Below are positions 15,696 through 23,679 of a DNA stretch of 64,000 bases, piece after piece. Position 1 is the stretch's first letter; each line of letters starts with the position of its first letter. Both the position numbers and the translations under genes were made by a program. Origin of the DNA: Polycyclovorans sp. (GTDB taxonomy: Bacteria > Pseudomonadota > Gammaproteobacteria > Nevskiales > Nevskiaceae); assembly GCA_002706265.1 (NCBI GenBank), contig PAKU01000020.1, forward strand, positions 6,758-70,757, in the 5' to 3' direction. Below the pieces are notes generated by a model. That model saw only the letters and a list, made by a program, of their open reading frames with translations. It ran no database searches and was not told where the DNA came from.

Positions 15696-16520
15696 CTAAG
15701 CTTTGAGGGCGCGCATGCCATCGGCCAGCAGCCACAGGGCGCGGTTCAGTCGAATGTCGGAATCAATGCCCTGCACGGGCCGGGTGCTCTGGCGGCGTCC
15801 ATTGCTGCTGCGGCCATGCAATCCGCCCTTGGTCAAGTTCTCCTGCGTGCGGTTGAACACACTCCACAGGTCGGGGCGGCGGTCTTCAAACCGGCGCGGC
15901 ATCAGGATTTGCGATTCCGTGACGGGCGCGGGCTTGTTCGGGTCGTCGTACTTGAGTGCCAGCGCGGCGCGGGCGAACACTTCGGATTCACCATCGTCCA
16001 AGGTGATTGCGCGCATGGCATCGCGGGAATCGCGCACGCGGTCAAAGCCGCTCAGTACCTGATACGCGCCTTCGATCACCAGTCCGGCCACGTCGCCTTT
16101 GTGGGGCACGCGCACATCGGCCACCGTGTCACCACAAACAAGGCCATTGCTGCAAACGAACCTGAACTGGCCCGCCAGCATCTGATAGCTGCTCGTGCCA
16201 TCGTGCGAGTTCAGCAGCACAATCTCGTTAGCTTCCGCGCCGTTGATCTGGCTGGCGTGGCGCAGACGCAGCATGTGTTTGGTGTGCTCGCGCTTGCCTT
16301 CATCGCGCACGCGGGTCTGCGTCACCATGAAGGGCTGAAACCCCTCCTTGCGCAGTTCGGTCAGAACCGCAGCCGTGGGGATGTAGGCGTACCGCTCGGA
16401 ACGGCTCTCATGCGGGGCATCCGCGAAGATGGACGGGGCCACCCTGCGAATCTGGTCATCCGACAGCGGGTAGTCGCTGCGCAGCGTCGGGGAGTGGGAG
16501 GCGAAACGGGTTGCAAGCAT
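15696..16520 (-). CDS. DUF932 family protein
   Basis: 274 aa. It carries the DUF932 signature: RSERYAYIPTAAVLTELRKEGFQPFMVTQTRVRDEGKREHTKHMLRLRH, NEIVLLNSHDGTSSYQMLAGQFRFVCSNGLVCGD and a final RLNRALWLLADGMRALKA. The family is phage/plasmid-related and of unknown function. Start at 16520 follows GGAG. It is the first gene of a DUF932-parB-small protein unit. Upstream lie a long hairpin (16691-16769) and repeat copy B1. Confidence 0.88.
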   Translation of the reverse strand: MLATRFASHSPTLRSDYPLSDDQIRRVAPSIFADAPHESRSERYAYIPTAAVLTELRKEGFQPFMVTQTRVRDEGKREHTKHMLRLRHASQINGAEANEIVLLNSHDGTSSYQMLAGQFRFVCSNGLVCGDTVADVRVPHKGDVAGLVIEGAYQVLSGFDRVRDSRDAMRAITLDDGESEVFARAALALKYDDPNKPAPVTESQILMPRRFEDRRPDLWSVFNRTQENLTKGGLHGRSSNGRRQSTRPVQGIDSDIRLNRALWLLADGMRALKA

Positions 16521-16690
16521 GTCGTTCTCCTGAACAAAAAGGCTGTTGAAGAAAACCGCACACCGGATTCCAAGATTCGGAGCCCAGCCTTTCGGCTGTT
16601 CGGTGCGGTCGGCACGAGGAACCCGGTTGGCCCTGTTGCCACCGTCTTTCCTGAGTTCATCGCCCGCGACGGAAGGGAGCCCGTGGACGG

Positions 16691-16769
16691 GGGCCGTCAA
16701 GGAAACAAGCGCAGGGTTGGTGCGGCCCGCAGCGCAGCGAGGACACGGCCCTGCGCGCCTTGACGGCCC
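16691..16769. repeat. Long two-tier hairpin upstream of DUF932
   Basis: Outer arms GGGCCGTCAAGG (16691-16702) and CCTTGACGGCCC (16758-16769) are perfect; inside them GCGCAGGG (16709-16716) pairs with CCCTGCGC (16749-16756). The remaining loop is about 32 nt and GC-rich. It lies about 170 bp upstream of the DUF932 start. A structured leader or a cruciform protein site are both possible. Confidence 0.6.
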
Positions 16770-16857
16770 ACGGCCGCGGGCTACAGTCGCGGACAAGGTG
16801 ATGAAGTCAGGGGAGACGGCTGGACAAGGCAACGGCCCTGCAGCACGCCGACTGCAC

Positions 16858-17035
16858 GGCAAGCGAAGCGCGCAGGCCCGAAGCTGGAAGCCGGGCCGGA
16901 GGCGCCAGCCGAGCGGAGCGAGGGAACGATGGAAGCCCGGCAGGGGCGAAACCCCGTAGGGGGTTCGATGCGCAGCACGACAGCGCGACCGGCCATCTCT
17001 CAGGTGGCCGGGGACGCCCAGGTTTCAGCGTGGAA
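16858..17035. repeat. Structured intergenic repeat, copy B1
   Basis: It begins GGCAAGCGAAGCGCGCAGGC and continues with GCCGGGCCGGAGGC, GCCGAGCGGAGCGAGGGA, CGATGGAAGCCCG, GGGCGAAACCCC, GACCGGCCAT and ACGCCCAG. Copy B2 (19021-19200) has the same order and orientation. B shares with A the start block AAGCGAAGCGCGCAG, the GAGGGA..GAAGCC centre and the 3' CGGCCAT...ACGCCCAG end, so A and B look like one family. Confidence 0.75.
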
Positions 17036-17426
17036 TGAGCAACAGAGTCACGACGAACCCGTGCCCACGGGGTAGCGGATCAGTGATTGCAGGTGCCGTC
17101 TGACCGAGCCGTCGCAGGCAGCTTTGAGCCCCTTTTCCTACAACCATTACCCGGGAGAACGGAGAGCACAGAGAGCACAGGGATAAACAGGAGGACGAGG
17201 AGCACCGAAACTTCTAAATAACACGTTGATTTATAAGTGTTTTTCTGAGAAATTTCTGCGGAATCATGCAATCTCAATCTATCAAATTACGTGATTCAGC
17301 TTATTTGATAGGTACTTGATGGCGATAGACTCAAACCGAACCGTGTGATGTTCAGCGTATTCAATCATTGAAGTTGCGCGGATTCGAGCGTCCAATAGGT
17401 CCATCAAAAATACTCAAAGGACTGAC
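17036..17426. other. AT-rich intergenic region with an inverted repeat
   Basis: No gene seen. From about 17190 the DNA becomes AT-rich, unlike the rest of the element. It holds the perfect inverted repeat CTATCAAAT (17279-17287) / ATTTGATAG (17303-17311) and lies directly upstream of the plus-strand gene at 17427. It may be a promoter-operator region or a replication or transfer origin. Confidence 0.45.
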
Positions 17427-18110
17427 ATGGCAACGCAGAAGCAATCGCGAAACCGGCGGCTCAACATGGCCGAGCGCGCCAAGCAGCAGATGGACATCCA
17501 GTTCCCCGGCCACCCGGATGCGCTGCTCTGGCACCGCAAACTGAATGATGGCTACTCAACGATCCCCCGCACACTGCCACTGGCGATACAGGCCATCGAC
17601 GCTCAATCCAAGGGACAGCCTGCGGGGCACACGCTGCTGTGCCTGTGGATTCGCGCACCTGACCACCCTTTTCTCACGATTGAGGCCCCGGCCACCTTCG
17701 CCGCTGAAGCGGGCTTCGATGGTGAGCGTGCGGTTGATACCTGGCGCCGTCGTATGCGCGCGCTGCGCGATCTGGGGTTCATCGAGGCAAAGAAGGGGCC
17801 TACCGGTGACTTCCACTACGTACTGCTGCTCAACCCCAACGTGGGCATCGAAAAGCTGAGGCGAGCGGACAAAGTGCAGACGGTTCTCTATGGACGCTTC
17901 CGGGATCGCTTGATCGACATCGGCGCGCAGGACGACATCACGGACTATGACAACTACCTGGAGGATCTCAAGAAGGCCGAAGTGAAGGCCGCTGCGAAAG
18001 CGCCGAAGACTGCCAAGAGCCCTGCCGCTTCTGCGGACGCATCGACCAAGACGGCCAGTGCCTCCGCAAAGCCCAAGTCAAGGACTCGTTCGAGGGTGAG
18101 AGAGGAATGA
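17427..18110 (+). CDS. Uncharacterised ICE protein with a winged-helix-like core
   Basis: 227 aa. I do not recognise the family firmly. The N-terminal 170 residues (NDGYSTIPRTLPLAIQAIDAQSKGQPAGHTLLCLWIR, then TWRRRMRALRDLGFIEAKKGPTGDFHYVLLLNP) read like a winged-helix replication or regulatory domain: a long helix, a short helix and a final strand pair after a residue-rich loop. The last 50 residues are a Lys/Ala/Ser-rich basic tail (AAAKAPKTAKSPAASADAS), which suggests nucleic-acid contact. AAAGGA precedes the ATG. The stop overlaps the next small gene (ATGA). An AT-rich inverted repeat lies upstream. Confidence 0.7.
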   Translation: MATQKQSRNRRLNMAERAKQQMDIQFPGHPDALLWHRKLNDGYSTIPRTLPLAIQAIDAQSKGQPAGHTLLCLWIRAPDHPFLTIEAPATFAAEAGFDGERAVDTWRRRMRALRDLGFIEAKKGPTGDFHYVLLLNPNVGIEKLRRADKVQTVLYGRFRDRLIDIGAQDDITDYDNYLEDLKKAEVKAAAKAPKTAKSPAASADASTKTASASAKPKSRTRSRVREE

Positions 18111-18325
18111 TGATGTCCCGTATCAAAGATCCTCCAGAAGAAAGCAGCTTGTTCGGTCGATGGGCTCGATGGGCGGCTGCGCCGTACTGCGAATTCAAAG
18201 ACGACCGCGCCCGACTGCTTGCCCTGGTTGCGCGCGATGTACGCAAGGTGGCCATCGTGATCGTGCTCGCGGTCACGGGTGTCTCGGTGCCGTGGCGTGG
18301 GTGGGCAGCCTTTTTGCTAGGATGA
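18107..18325 (+). CDS. Small membrane protein, coupled to the upstream gene
   Basis: 72 aa. The ATG overlaps the previous stop (ATGA at 18107-18110). The N-terminal 45 residues are soluble and charged (FGRWARWAAAPYCEFKDDRARLLALVARDVRK) and the end is a single hydrophobic segment (VAIVIVLAVTGVSVPWRGWAAFLLG). No family is recognised. The coupling favours a real gene. Confidence 0.55.
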   Translation: MMMSRIKDPPEESSLFGRWARWAAAPYCEFKDDRARLLALVARDVRKVAIVIVLAVTGVSVPWRGWAAFLLG

Positions 18326-18344
18326 GCCCGGCGTGTCGCTCAAT

Positions 18345-18412
18345 GCTGGCTGGCCAGCCGATCCGGCGCTGCCGGGTCGGCAGTATTCAGGGGCGCCAAG
18401 CCTGCGCGCAGT
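18345..18412. repeat. Structured intergenic repeat, partial copy A3
   Basis: Only the 5' module of family A is present: GGCCAGCCGATCCGGCGCTG, GTCGG and GGGGCGCCAAGCCTGCGCG. The sequence then departs into an unrelated GC-rich stretch with its own hairpin (18439-18458). Same orientation as A1 and A2. It sits just downstream of a DUF2958 gene, as A1 sits downstream of DUF736. Confidence 0.6.
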
Positions 18413-18438
18413 TATCACGCGGCGCGGGCGCGTGTGAA

Positions 18439-18458
18439 GGGGCGTCCGACGACGCCCC
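18439..18458 (-). terminator. Hairpin after DUF2958 copy 2
   Basis: GGGGCGTC (18439-18446), loop CGAC, GACGCCCC (18451-18458), 9 bp downstream of the DUF2958 stop on the minus strand. Only a short TT follows, so termination would be weak or assisted. Confidence 0.45.
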
Positions 18459-18467
18459 AAGGCCGAG

Positions 18468-18818
18468 TCAGACAACGACACGTCCGGCCAGCCGCGCATC
18501 GCGCGCATAGGCGCTCAATCGCTTCTCGGCGCGAAACGACAAGTCGCGCTCGATCGGCAAGCCCAGCCCGCCGCGCACCGTCGCCAGTTCGCCCAGGCTG
18601 ACCCAGCCGATTTTCGGCATCCCCAGGCCCAGGTCACAAAGACCAAAGGCATGGTCGTGGTCATCGGGATCAATCTCGGTCAGCAGCCAGGTCGCGCCAG
18701 CGTCAGGCGTGAACAGCTTGACCACAGGCGCCGGATCGAAGTCCGGGTTCTCCAGCGATTCGCGGCCGTTGGCCAGCAGCACGACGCGCTGCTCGTCGGT
18801 GATGAGTGCGTGGTTCAT
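18468..18818 (-). CDS. DUF2958 family protein, copy 2
   Basis: 116 aa. Family core: MNHALITDEQRVVLLANG, APVVKLFTPDAGATWLLTEIDPDDHDHAFGLCDLGLGMPKIGWVSLGELATV, FRAEKRLSAYARDA. It aligns along its length with copy 1 (10309-10656) but is clearly diverged, so the two were probably acquired or duplicated long ago. AGGAG precedes the ATG. It is monocistronic, with repeat A3 downstream and B2 upstream. Confidence 0.85.
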   Translation of the reverse strand: MNHALITDEQRVVLLANGRESLENPDFDPAPVVKLFTPDAGATWLLTEIDPDDHDHAFGLCDLGLGMPKIGWVSLGELATVRGGLGLPIERDLSFRAEKRLSAYARDARLAGRVVV

Positions 18819-19020
18819 GGTGAACTCCTGAAAGGTTGCCGGGCGGAATTGCCCAGCCCTTCCGGGGCACTGCGCAGCGCAAGCAGTCAAGGGTCAACGA
18901 CGGCCGCAGGCCGCCAGCGTGCAAGGCACGCGCCGCCCTTGCACAGCGAGCACGCCGTGACACGATGAAGGGAACAGCAAGCCGCCACACCCCACCCCCA
19001 GCCATACCCGCCCCGGTATT
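18819..19020. other. Upstream region of DUF2958 copy 2 with a hairpin
   Basis: Non-coding. The notable element is the stem GTGCAAGG (18919-18926) / CCTTGCAC (18937-18944) with a 10-nt loop. A hairpin also lies ahead of the B1 copy (16691-16769), so the hairpin-then-B arrangement occurs twice although the hairpin sequences differ. Confidence 0.4.
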
Positions 19021-19200
19021 GGCAAGCGAAGCGCGCAGGCCCCAAGCTGAACGCCGGGCCGGAGGCATCAGCCGAGCGGAGCGAGGGAGCGATGGAAGCC
19101 CGTCACGGGCGAGACCCCACAGGGGGCACGATGCGCTATGCGCACGACAGCACGACCGGCCATGTTTCCTGGCCGGAAACGCCCAGATTTCAAAGGGCAA
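19021..19200. repeat. Structured intergenic repeat, copy B2
   Basis: Begins GGCAAGCGAAGCGCGCAGGC like B1, then GCCGGGCCGGAGGC, AGCCGAGCGGAGCGAGGGA, GCGATGGAAGCCCG, a GGGCGAGACCCC block, CACGACCGGCCAT and ACGCCCAG. Differences from B1 often fall in loops, for example CCCGGCAGGGG versus CCCGTCACGGG; both still form a C-run/G-run pair. It lies between DUF2958 copy 2 and the nuclease operon. Confidence 0.75.
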
Positions 19201-19248
19201 CCTCTTGGAGTCGAGAAGGGCCTTGACGGGACCTACCGCCATAGCAAC

Positions 19249-19278
19249 TTGACGTCTCTGCGTAAATCTGGTTACGAT
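19249..19278 (+). promoter_or_regulatory. Candidate sigma-70 promoter of the nuclease operon
   Basis: TTGACG (19249-19254) and TACGAT (19273-19278) with an 18-bp spacer. It lies about 180 bp upstream of the first gene. The inverted repeat CGGTTC...GAACCG (about 19286-19300) directly downstream could be an operator. The leader (19300-19460) is untranslated as far as I can see. Confidence 0.4.
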
Positions 19279-19460
19279 TCAATCGCGGTTCAGCCGAACC
19301 GTGGGTGAGTTGCTCCCGTCAGTGCACGCACCGGACACCTGTCCGGCCTGGCAAAACCAGCGTGAAGTACCCCCTTCATTTTCCCGGCTTGGTTTGAGTC
19401 CCGGAAAGCCGAACAACGCGTGCCGTTCTTCATTGTGCTTTCCATGACGGAGCTCAATCC

Positions 19461-21197
19461 ATGGCAACGCCCACTTCGGGTTCTTCGGCCGCCACGGCCG
19501 CATTCCCTTCCCCCTCTGCTGCTTCGGCGGCGCCGCTGACCGACGAAGCACGCGCCGGTGCTCTCTGGACCTTTCTCCAGGCCCAGGCACCACGCTTCAC
19601 CTTCGACCAGGCGCTCGAGGTTGTCCAGTCGCTGCGCATCGACCCACGCGAGGATCACAAGACGCTCGCCAAGCGTTTGCGCAAGGCGCTGCAAGAGCGG
19701 CGCATCGCGCTCAAGCACGTGAACGCCCTGCATGCTGCCGCCCGGCTGAACGGCCACGCCAGTTGGCACACCGATGACGAGGCGGCAGTTGCGCGCCTGC
19801 GCTTCGAGGTCATCGAGAGCGGCCCCCAGATGCGGCGGTCCGAGTTCGCGTCCTGGAGCGAGCTCGCCGTAGAGCTGCGCGTCTGGGCAGACAAACTGCA
19901 TGCCAGTGGCCAGTTGCCACTGGGCGTGCTGGCGATGAACTTCACGGGTCGCTCGCTGCGCTTCACGGTTCCGGCGCCCAAGCAAGGTGAAGGTGCTGCC
20001 CCGGGCCGCAACGAGCTGTGGACGGTAGCTGGCGTTGGACCAGTGTCCGACGATGACCAGGACTGGCTCGCCGAAGCGCCGGCCGCGCTGGAGAAGCTGC
20101 GCCGGCACCTGGAAGAGACCGGCAAGGCCGTGCTGGACGGCTACGCCACGCTCTACCTGTGCGCCAACTCCCATGACCGGGCCGGCGACGTCAACGCCGT
20201 GGCTGCTGGCGATGTCGTGAATTCGGAACTGGTGCTGCTGCGGGAGCCGGATGAAGACGACCCGCACAGCGGCTACGAAATCGCCCGTGGCGACGAGCTG
20301 ACCTGCTGGCACCAGTTGGAGCTGTCGCTGCGCGACGACCAGACCGCGCGCAAGCCGGCTTCCATCGATGTGCACATCCCGCAAGAGGGTGTGGGGGCCT
20401 GGTTCGTCAATGGCGAGCGCTATGTGTGGGCGCTGGAAACGTTGAAGCCCAACGAATTCGTGCCGGGGCGCGTCAACCGGCAGCTCGGCATCCCGGACTG
20501 CGAGCGGCTGCTGCGTCGCTACAAGCTCGCCCGTCGCCTCCACGACGGCGGCTTCCGCCACCACGACATGACCAAGCGCGTCGACTATCTGGGCGGGCCG
20601 CTGGAGACCTGGCGTGTCGATCTGCACCGGCTGCTGCGCATGCTGAATGAGGCTGGCCTGACCTGGGAGGGCTACATCGAGAAGTTCGGCGCCGAGCCGC
20701 TGCCGATGAAGGCCGCCCTGCCAGTGGGCTTCGTGATGCAGATGCTGGAGGATCTGAAAGTCGAAGAGCCGAACAAGGTGTTCGCCTGGCCAACGCTGGC
20801 CGAGATGGCACTCGTCACGAACGACAAGCTGCTGTACAGCCTGCTACCGCGCGTGGATGCTGTCCGCTACGTCAAGCCGAAGGACCTCGACACGCAGACT
20901 GCGGCCGACGTGCACAAGGCCATCGATGAGTTCGCCAGCGCGCTGCAGGTGCACAAGATGGTCGCGGCCGGGGCGCTGCCCATGAAGGACGAACTGCCGT
21001 ACCTAGTGTATGCCAACGATGCCCAGGAGCTGCGCATGTCCGCGGAGGCCCTGGGCATGCGGCTGTACGTGGCGGTGTCGCCGCACCTCATTTCGACCAA
21101 GGGCCTGCTGCCCGAAGTACCGGGGGTGAAGACCTGGCCGTGGGCGTTCGCACACGCGCTGCTCGTGCGCTACGAGCGCGAAGGAGCTGCGCAATGA
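19461..21197 (+). CDS. Uncharacterised 578-aa protein with a glyoxalase-related N-terminal segment
   Basis: First gene of a three-gene operon. After a low-complexity leader of about 30 residues, a helical module (RFTFDQALEVVQSLRIDPREDHKTLAKRLRKALQERRIALKHVNALHAAARLNGHASWH, about 50-105) resembles the small glyoxalase-related domain; this match is from memory and weak. The remaining 450 residues form a soluble, acidic protein with no motif I recognise. It has no transmembrane segment and no signal peptide. GGAG precedes the ATG. The stop overlaps the next gene's start (ATGA at 21194-21197), so the product is probably made in step with the DUF2726 nuclease-like protein. It may be the sensing or binding part of the module; that is inference. 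Confidence 0.7.
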   Translation: MATPTSGSSAATAAFPSPSAASAAPLTDEARAGALWTFLQAQAPRFTFDQALEVVQSLRIDPREDHKTLAKRLRKALQERRIALKHVNALHAAARLNGHASWHTDDEAAVARLRFEVIESGPQMRRSEFASWSELAVELRVWADKLHASGQLPLGVLAMNFTGRSLRFTVPAPKQGEGAAPGRNELWTVAGVGPVSDDDQDWLAEAPAALEKLRRHLEETGKAVLDGYATLYLCANSHDRAGDVNAVAAGDVVNSELVLLREPDEDDPHSGYEIARGDELTCWHQLELSLRDDQTARKPASIDVHIPQEGVGAWFVNGERYVWALETLKPNEFVPGRVNRQLGIPDCERLLRRYKLARRLHDGGFRHHDMTKRVDYLGGPLETWRVDLHRLLRMLNEAGLTWEGYIEKFGAEPLPMKAALPVGFVMQMLEDLKVEEPNKVFAWPTLAEMALVTNDKLLYSLLPRVDAVRYVKPKDLDTQTAADVHKAIDEFASALQVHKMVAAGALPMKDELPYLVYANDAQELRMSAEALGMRLYVAVSPHLISTKGLLPEVPGVKTWPWAFAHALLVRYEREGAAQ

Positions 21198-22165
21198 CGC
21201 CGGCAGCCGAGAACCTGCGCGTGCTCCTCGAAGCCCGCGACATTGACGGCTTCCTGACCGCCTTGGAGGCCTACCGCCAGCAGCACCCGTTCGAGCCGGT
21301 GGTCACCGCCTTGACCCAGCGGGTGTTCCCGCCGCTGCTGCGCACGGCGTTCCAGGAAGAACGCCTGCCGCCCGCCGTCCTGGCCCGGCTCTACCGCATG
21401 GTGCGCTCCGGTCAGTTAGTGCTCGTGGAGAACGACCTCCTGGTCGCCATCAACTTGCGCATCGACGATGCCATCCGCGAGGTAGAGCCGGCGACGGTCA
21501 CGCCGGTGCCGCCGCTGGTCACCAAGGAGGATGTCAGGCCGAAGGCCGTGCAGTGGTCGCCGCCCTCGATGCCAGGTGGCCAGCGGGTGGCCGCGACAGA
21601 GATGAAGCGGATTGCTGTCGTCAGCGCCTTCACCTTCGGCACCTGGGCTGCGGTCGACGCCTTCGACTTCCGCCGCAACGCCTGTGCCAGCCAGCAGGAG
21701 CGCGAGTTCCTGCGCGCAGTCCGCCAATTCTTCCCGTCGCTGCAGGCCTATCCCAACATGCCGTTGAAGAACTTCATCGACATCGACAAGCTTGAGGCGA
21801 CCGTTCCGGCGCGGGTCCGCCAATACGCGTGGCTGGCGCAGGTGGATGTCCTGCTGTGCACCGCCGACGAAGACCCGGTTGCCGGCATCGAGCTGGACTC
21901 CATGCACCACGACACCGAGGAAGCGGCCGAGCGCGACGAGCTGAAGAACATGCTTTTCAGGCTCGCCGGACTGCCCCTGGTGCGTATCAGGGCGGACGAC
22001 GAGAAGGCGGTGCGGGCGGAAGACTTCTACGACCTGCTGATGGCGGAGTCCAAGACACTGGATGCGCTCAGGCCACGGCGCATGCGGCCGAGAAGGACTC
22101 ACGACTTCCTGGTGCCGGCGGAGTCGGCCACACGCACAGCGCCTGCAAGCATGGCTCGGGGATAG
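21194..22165 (+). CDS. DUF2726 predicted nuclease-like protein
   Basis: 323 aa. The C-terminal half (about residues 165-270) fits DUF2726, a restriction-endonuclease-like fold: QEREFLRAVRQFFPSLQAYPNMPLKNFID, then QVDVLLCTADEDPVAGIELDSMHHD, RDELKNMLFRLAGLPLVRI. E170, D218, E233 and D235 are the acidic residues that would sit at a PD-(D/E)XK-like site. The N-terminal 100 residues are helical and unassigned. AAGGAG lies just before the ATG inside the previous gene. The next gene starts 2 bp after the stop. Sequence supports the fold; activity is untested. Confidence 0.8.
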   Translation: MTPAAENLRVLLEARDIDGFLTALEAYRQQHPFEPVVTALTQRVFPPLLRTAFQEERLPPAVLARLYRMVRSGQLVLVENDLLVAINLRIDDAIREVEPATVTPVPPLVTKEDVRPKAVQWSPPSMPGGQRVAATEMKRIAVVSAFTFGTWAAVDAFDFRRNACASQQEREFLRAVRQFFPSLQAYPNMPLKNFIDIDKLEATVPARVRQYAWLAQVDVLLCTADEDPVAGIELDSMHHDTEEAAERDELKNMLFRLAGLPLVRIRADDEKAVRAEDFYDLLMAESKTLDALRPRRMRPRRTHDFLVPAESATRTAPASMARG

Positions 22166-22167
22166 GC

Positions 22168-23571
22168 ATGGAAGAAGGAATCTCCCCGTTTCAGCATGAG
22201 AGCGACGCCCGCCTGCGGCCTGCCCGGCGGCGGGCGCAGGAGCGGCCCATTCCAGGCGAGCCGCTTGCGCTCGACAAGCCCGAGGTCAAGGAGGTGATGG
22301 ATACCGAAACGGGCAGGCATCTGCCTGTGTCGGTCGTGATGGGCACCGACTACGAGAAGCTCATGCAGCTGCGCATGGCGGTTCGCACTCAGATGCGCAA
22401 AAGCGATCCGCTCTACCGGTGCTCGCTGTGCGGCGTCGCGGTCCACATCTGCCGCGCCAAGGACAAACCAAAGTTCTTCTTCCGGCACCAGCACGAGGAT
22501 GGAAGCTGCCCCGCGCAGACCAAGGGCGAGTTGAGCCAGGATGAGATCAACGCCCGCAAGTACAACGGCGCCAAGGAAAGCAGGCTACACCGCCGGATGA
22601 AGGACTGGCTCTGCCAGTGCCTGGCGGTGGATGGCCGGTTCGAAGACATTGCCCAAGAGCCCACCTGGAAGGGCCCGCTGACCGGCAGCCGCCGGCGACC
22701 GGATGTCAGAGCCGTATACAACGGGCTGCCCATCGCCTTCGAAATCCAGCTGTCCACGACGCATCTGGATGTCATCGCCGCGCGGCGCGACTTCTACATG
22801 CAGGAAGGCGGGCTGCTGGTCTGGCTGTTCGCCGAGTTCGACACCGAGCACCGGCGCATGACCGATGACGATGTCTTCTACAACAACAACCTGAACGCCT
22901 TCGTCGTCAACGCCAAGACGGTTGAAGCGTCGCTCGAAGCGAAGGAGTTCCTGCTGGACTGCATCTGGGCACAGCCTGTCAAGGGTGGTGGCCATTCAGG
23001 CCTATATCGCCGTGTCGTGCCCTTCCACGAACTGCGGCTTGACCCGAAGACCCAACAGGCATACCACTTCGACTACGAGACAGCGAAGCGACAACTTGAG
23101 GCAGAGGTCGAATCCGAGAAGCAATTGCTGCGCAACGACTTCGAGGCCTGGATGGGGGCTACCGGCTACTATGGCCCAGAGGCCTCCACACAATGGTCCA
23201 CGTTCCGCAGGCGCTTCAAGCAGTTCGATGTCGAACTGCCACAGTACCTTGGTGAATTTGACAGGCCGCTGCTGACCTGTCTCTATTCGGCGAAGAACAA
23301 CCGTCCGTGGGGCCAGAAGCACAAGCATCTGGTCGAAGTGGCGCATCGTGTCGCCAACAGCGAGAAGGACCACCTCAAATGGTTCATGCACGCGGTGCGC
23401 AAGTATGGGCGACTCGAATCAATGAAGGCCGAGGGACAGCACGGGCTTTGGCAGAAGCGGTACGGCGAGCTTCGCACGGAATACGACACTGACCCAGCCC
23501 CGTTCGAGCCCGCGCGAGAACTCCAGCCGATGGTGTCGCTCCTGTTCCCGGAGCTCCTGCCTTTGCCCTGA
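22168..23571 (+). CDS. CoiA-like/DUF6035-type predicted nuclease with zinc-finger N-terminus
   Basis: 467 aa. A Cys/His cluster YRCSLCGVAVHIC...FFFRHQHEDGSC (C85, C88, H107, H109, C114) looks like the zinc ribbon of CoiA-type proteins. The helix GAKESRLHRRMKDWL (E137, H141, K145) and RRPDVRAVYNGLPIAFEIQLST (D179, E192, Q194) form the D...ExQ variant of the PD-(D/E)XK nuclease site. The C-terminal 200 residues are Trp/Tyr-rich and unassigned. CoiA helps process DNA during natural transformation; DUF6035-like relatives are often encoded near defence genes. Start at 22168 is chosen because it falls 2 bp after the DUF2726 stop; the same frame is open upstream but runs inside that gene. Confidence 0.8.
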   Translation: MEEGISPFQHESDARLRPARRRAQERPIPGEPLALDKPEVKEVMDTETGRHLPVSVVMGTDYEKLMQLRMAVRTQMRKSDPLYRCSLCGVAVHICRAKDKPKFFFRHQHEDGSCPAQTKGELSQDEINARKYNGAKESRLHRRMKDWLCQCLAVDGRFEDIAQEPTWKGPLTGSRRRPDVRAVYNGLPIAFEIQLSTTHLDVIAARRDFYMQEGGLLVWLFAEFDTEHRRMTDDDVFYNNNLNAFVVNAKTVEASLEAKEFLLDCIWAQPVKGGGHSGLYRRVVPFHELRLDPKTQQAYHFDYETAKRQLEAEVESEKQLLRNDFEAWMGATGYYGPEASTQWSTFRRRFKQFDVELPQYLGEFDRPLLTCLYSAKNNRPWGQKHKHLVEVAHRVANSEKDHLKWFMHAVRKYGRLESMKAEGQHGLWQKRYGELRTEYDTDPAPFEPARELQPMVSLLFPELLPLP

Positions 23572-23679
23572 GCGGGTGCCTGCTGATGCGCGAAGGTGTA
23601 GACGTACTATGCCCTTCTGCGCCACAGCAGGTTGTGCCGATAGGTACTGAAATTCACCATATCTCCATGCAGCGTACTC

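Noticed and set aside
16488-16502. A ggagtgggag match to the guaA end (GAGTGGGAGTGA) as a possible second att site
   Set aside because: It is a short match inside the DUF932 coding region and not flanked by a module boundary, so chance is more likely. The real distal att is expected left of the window.
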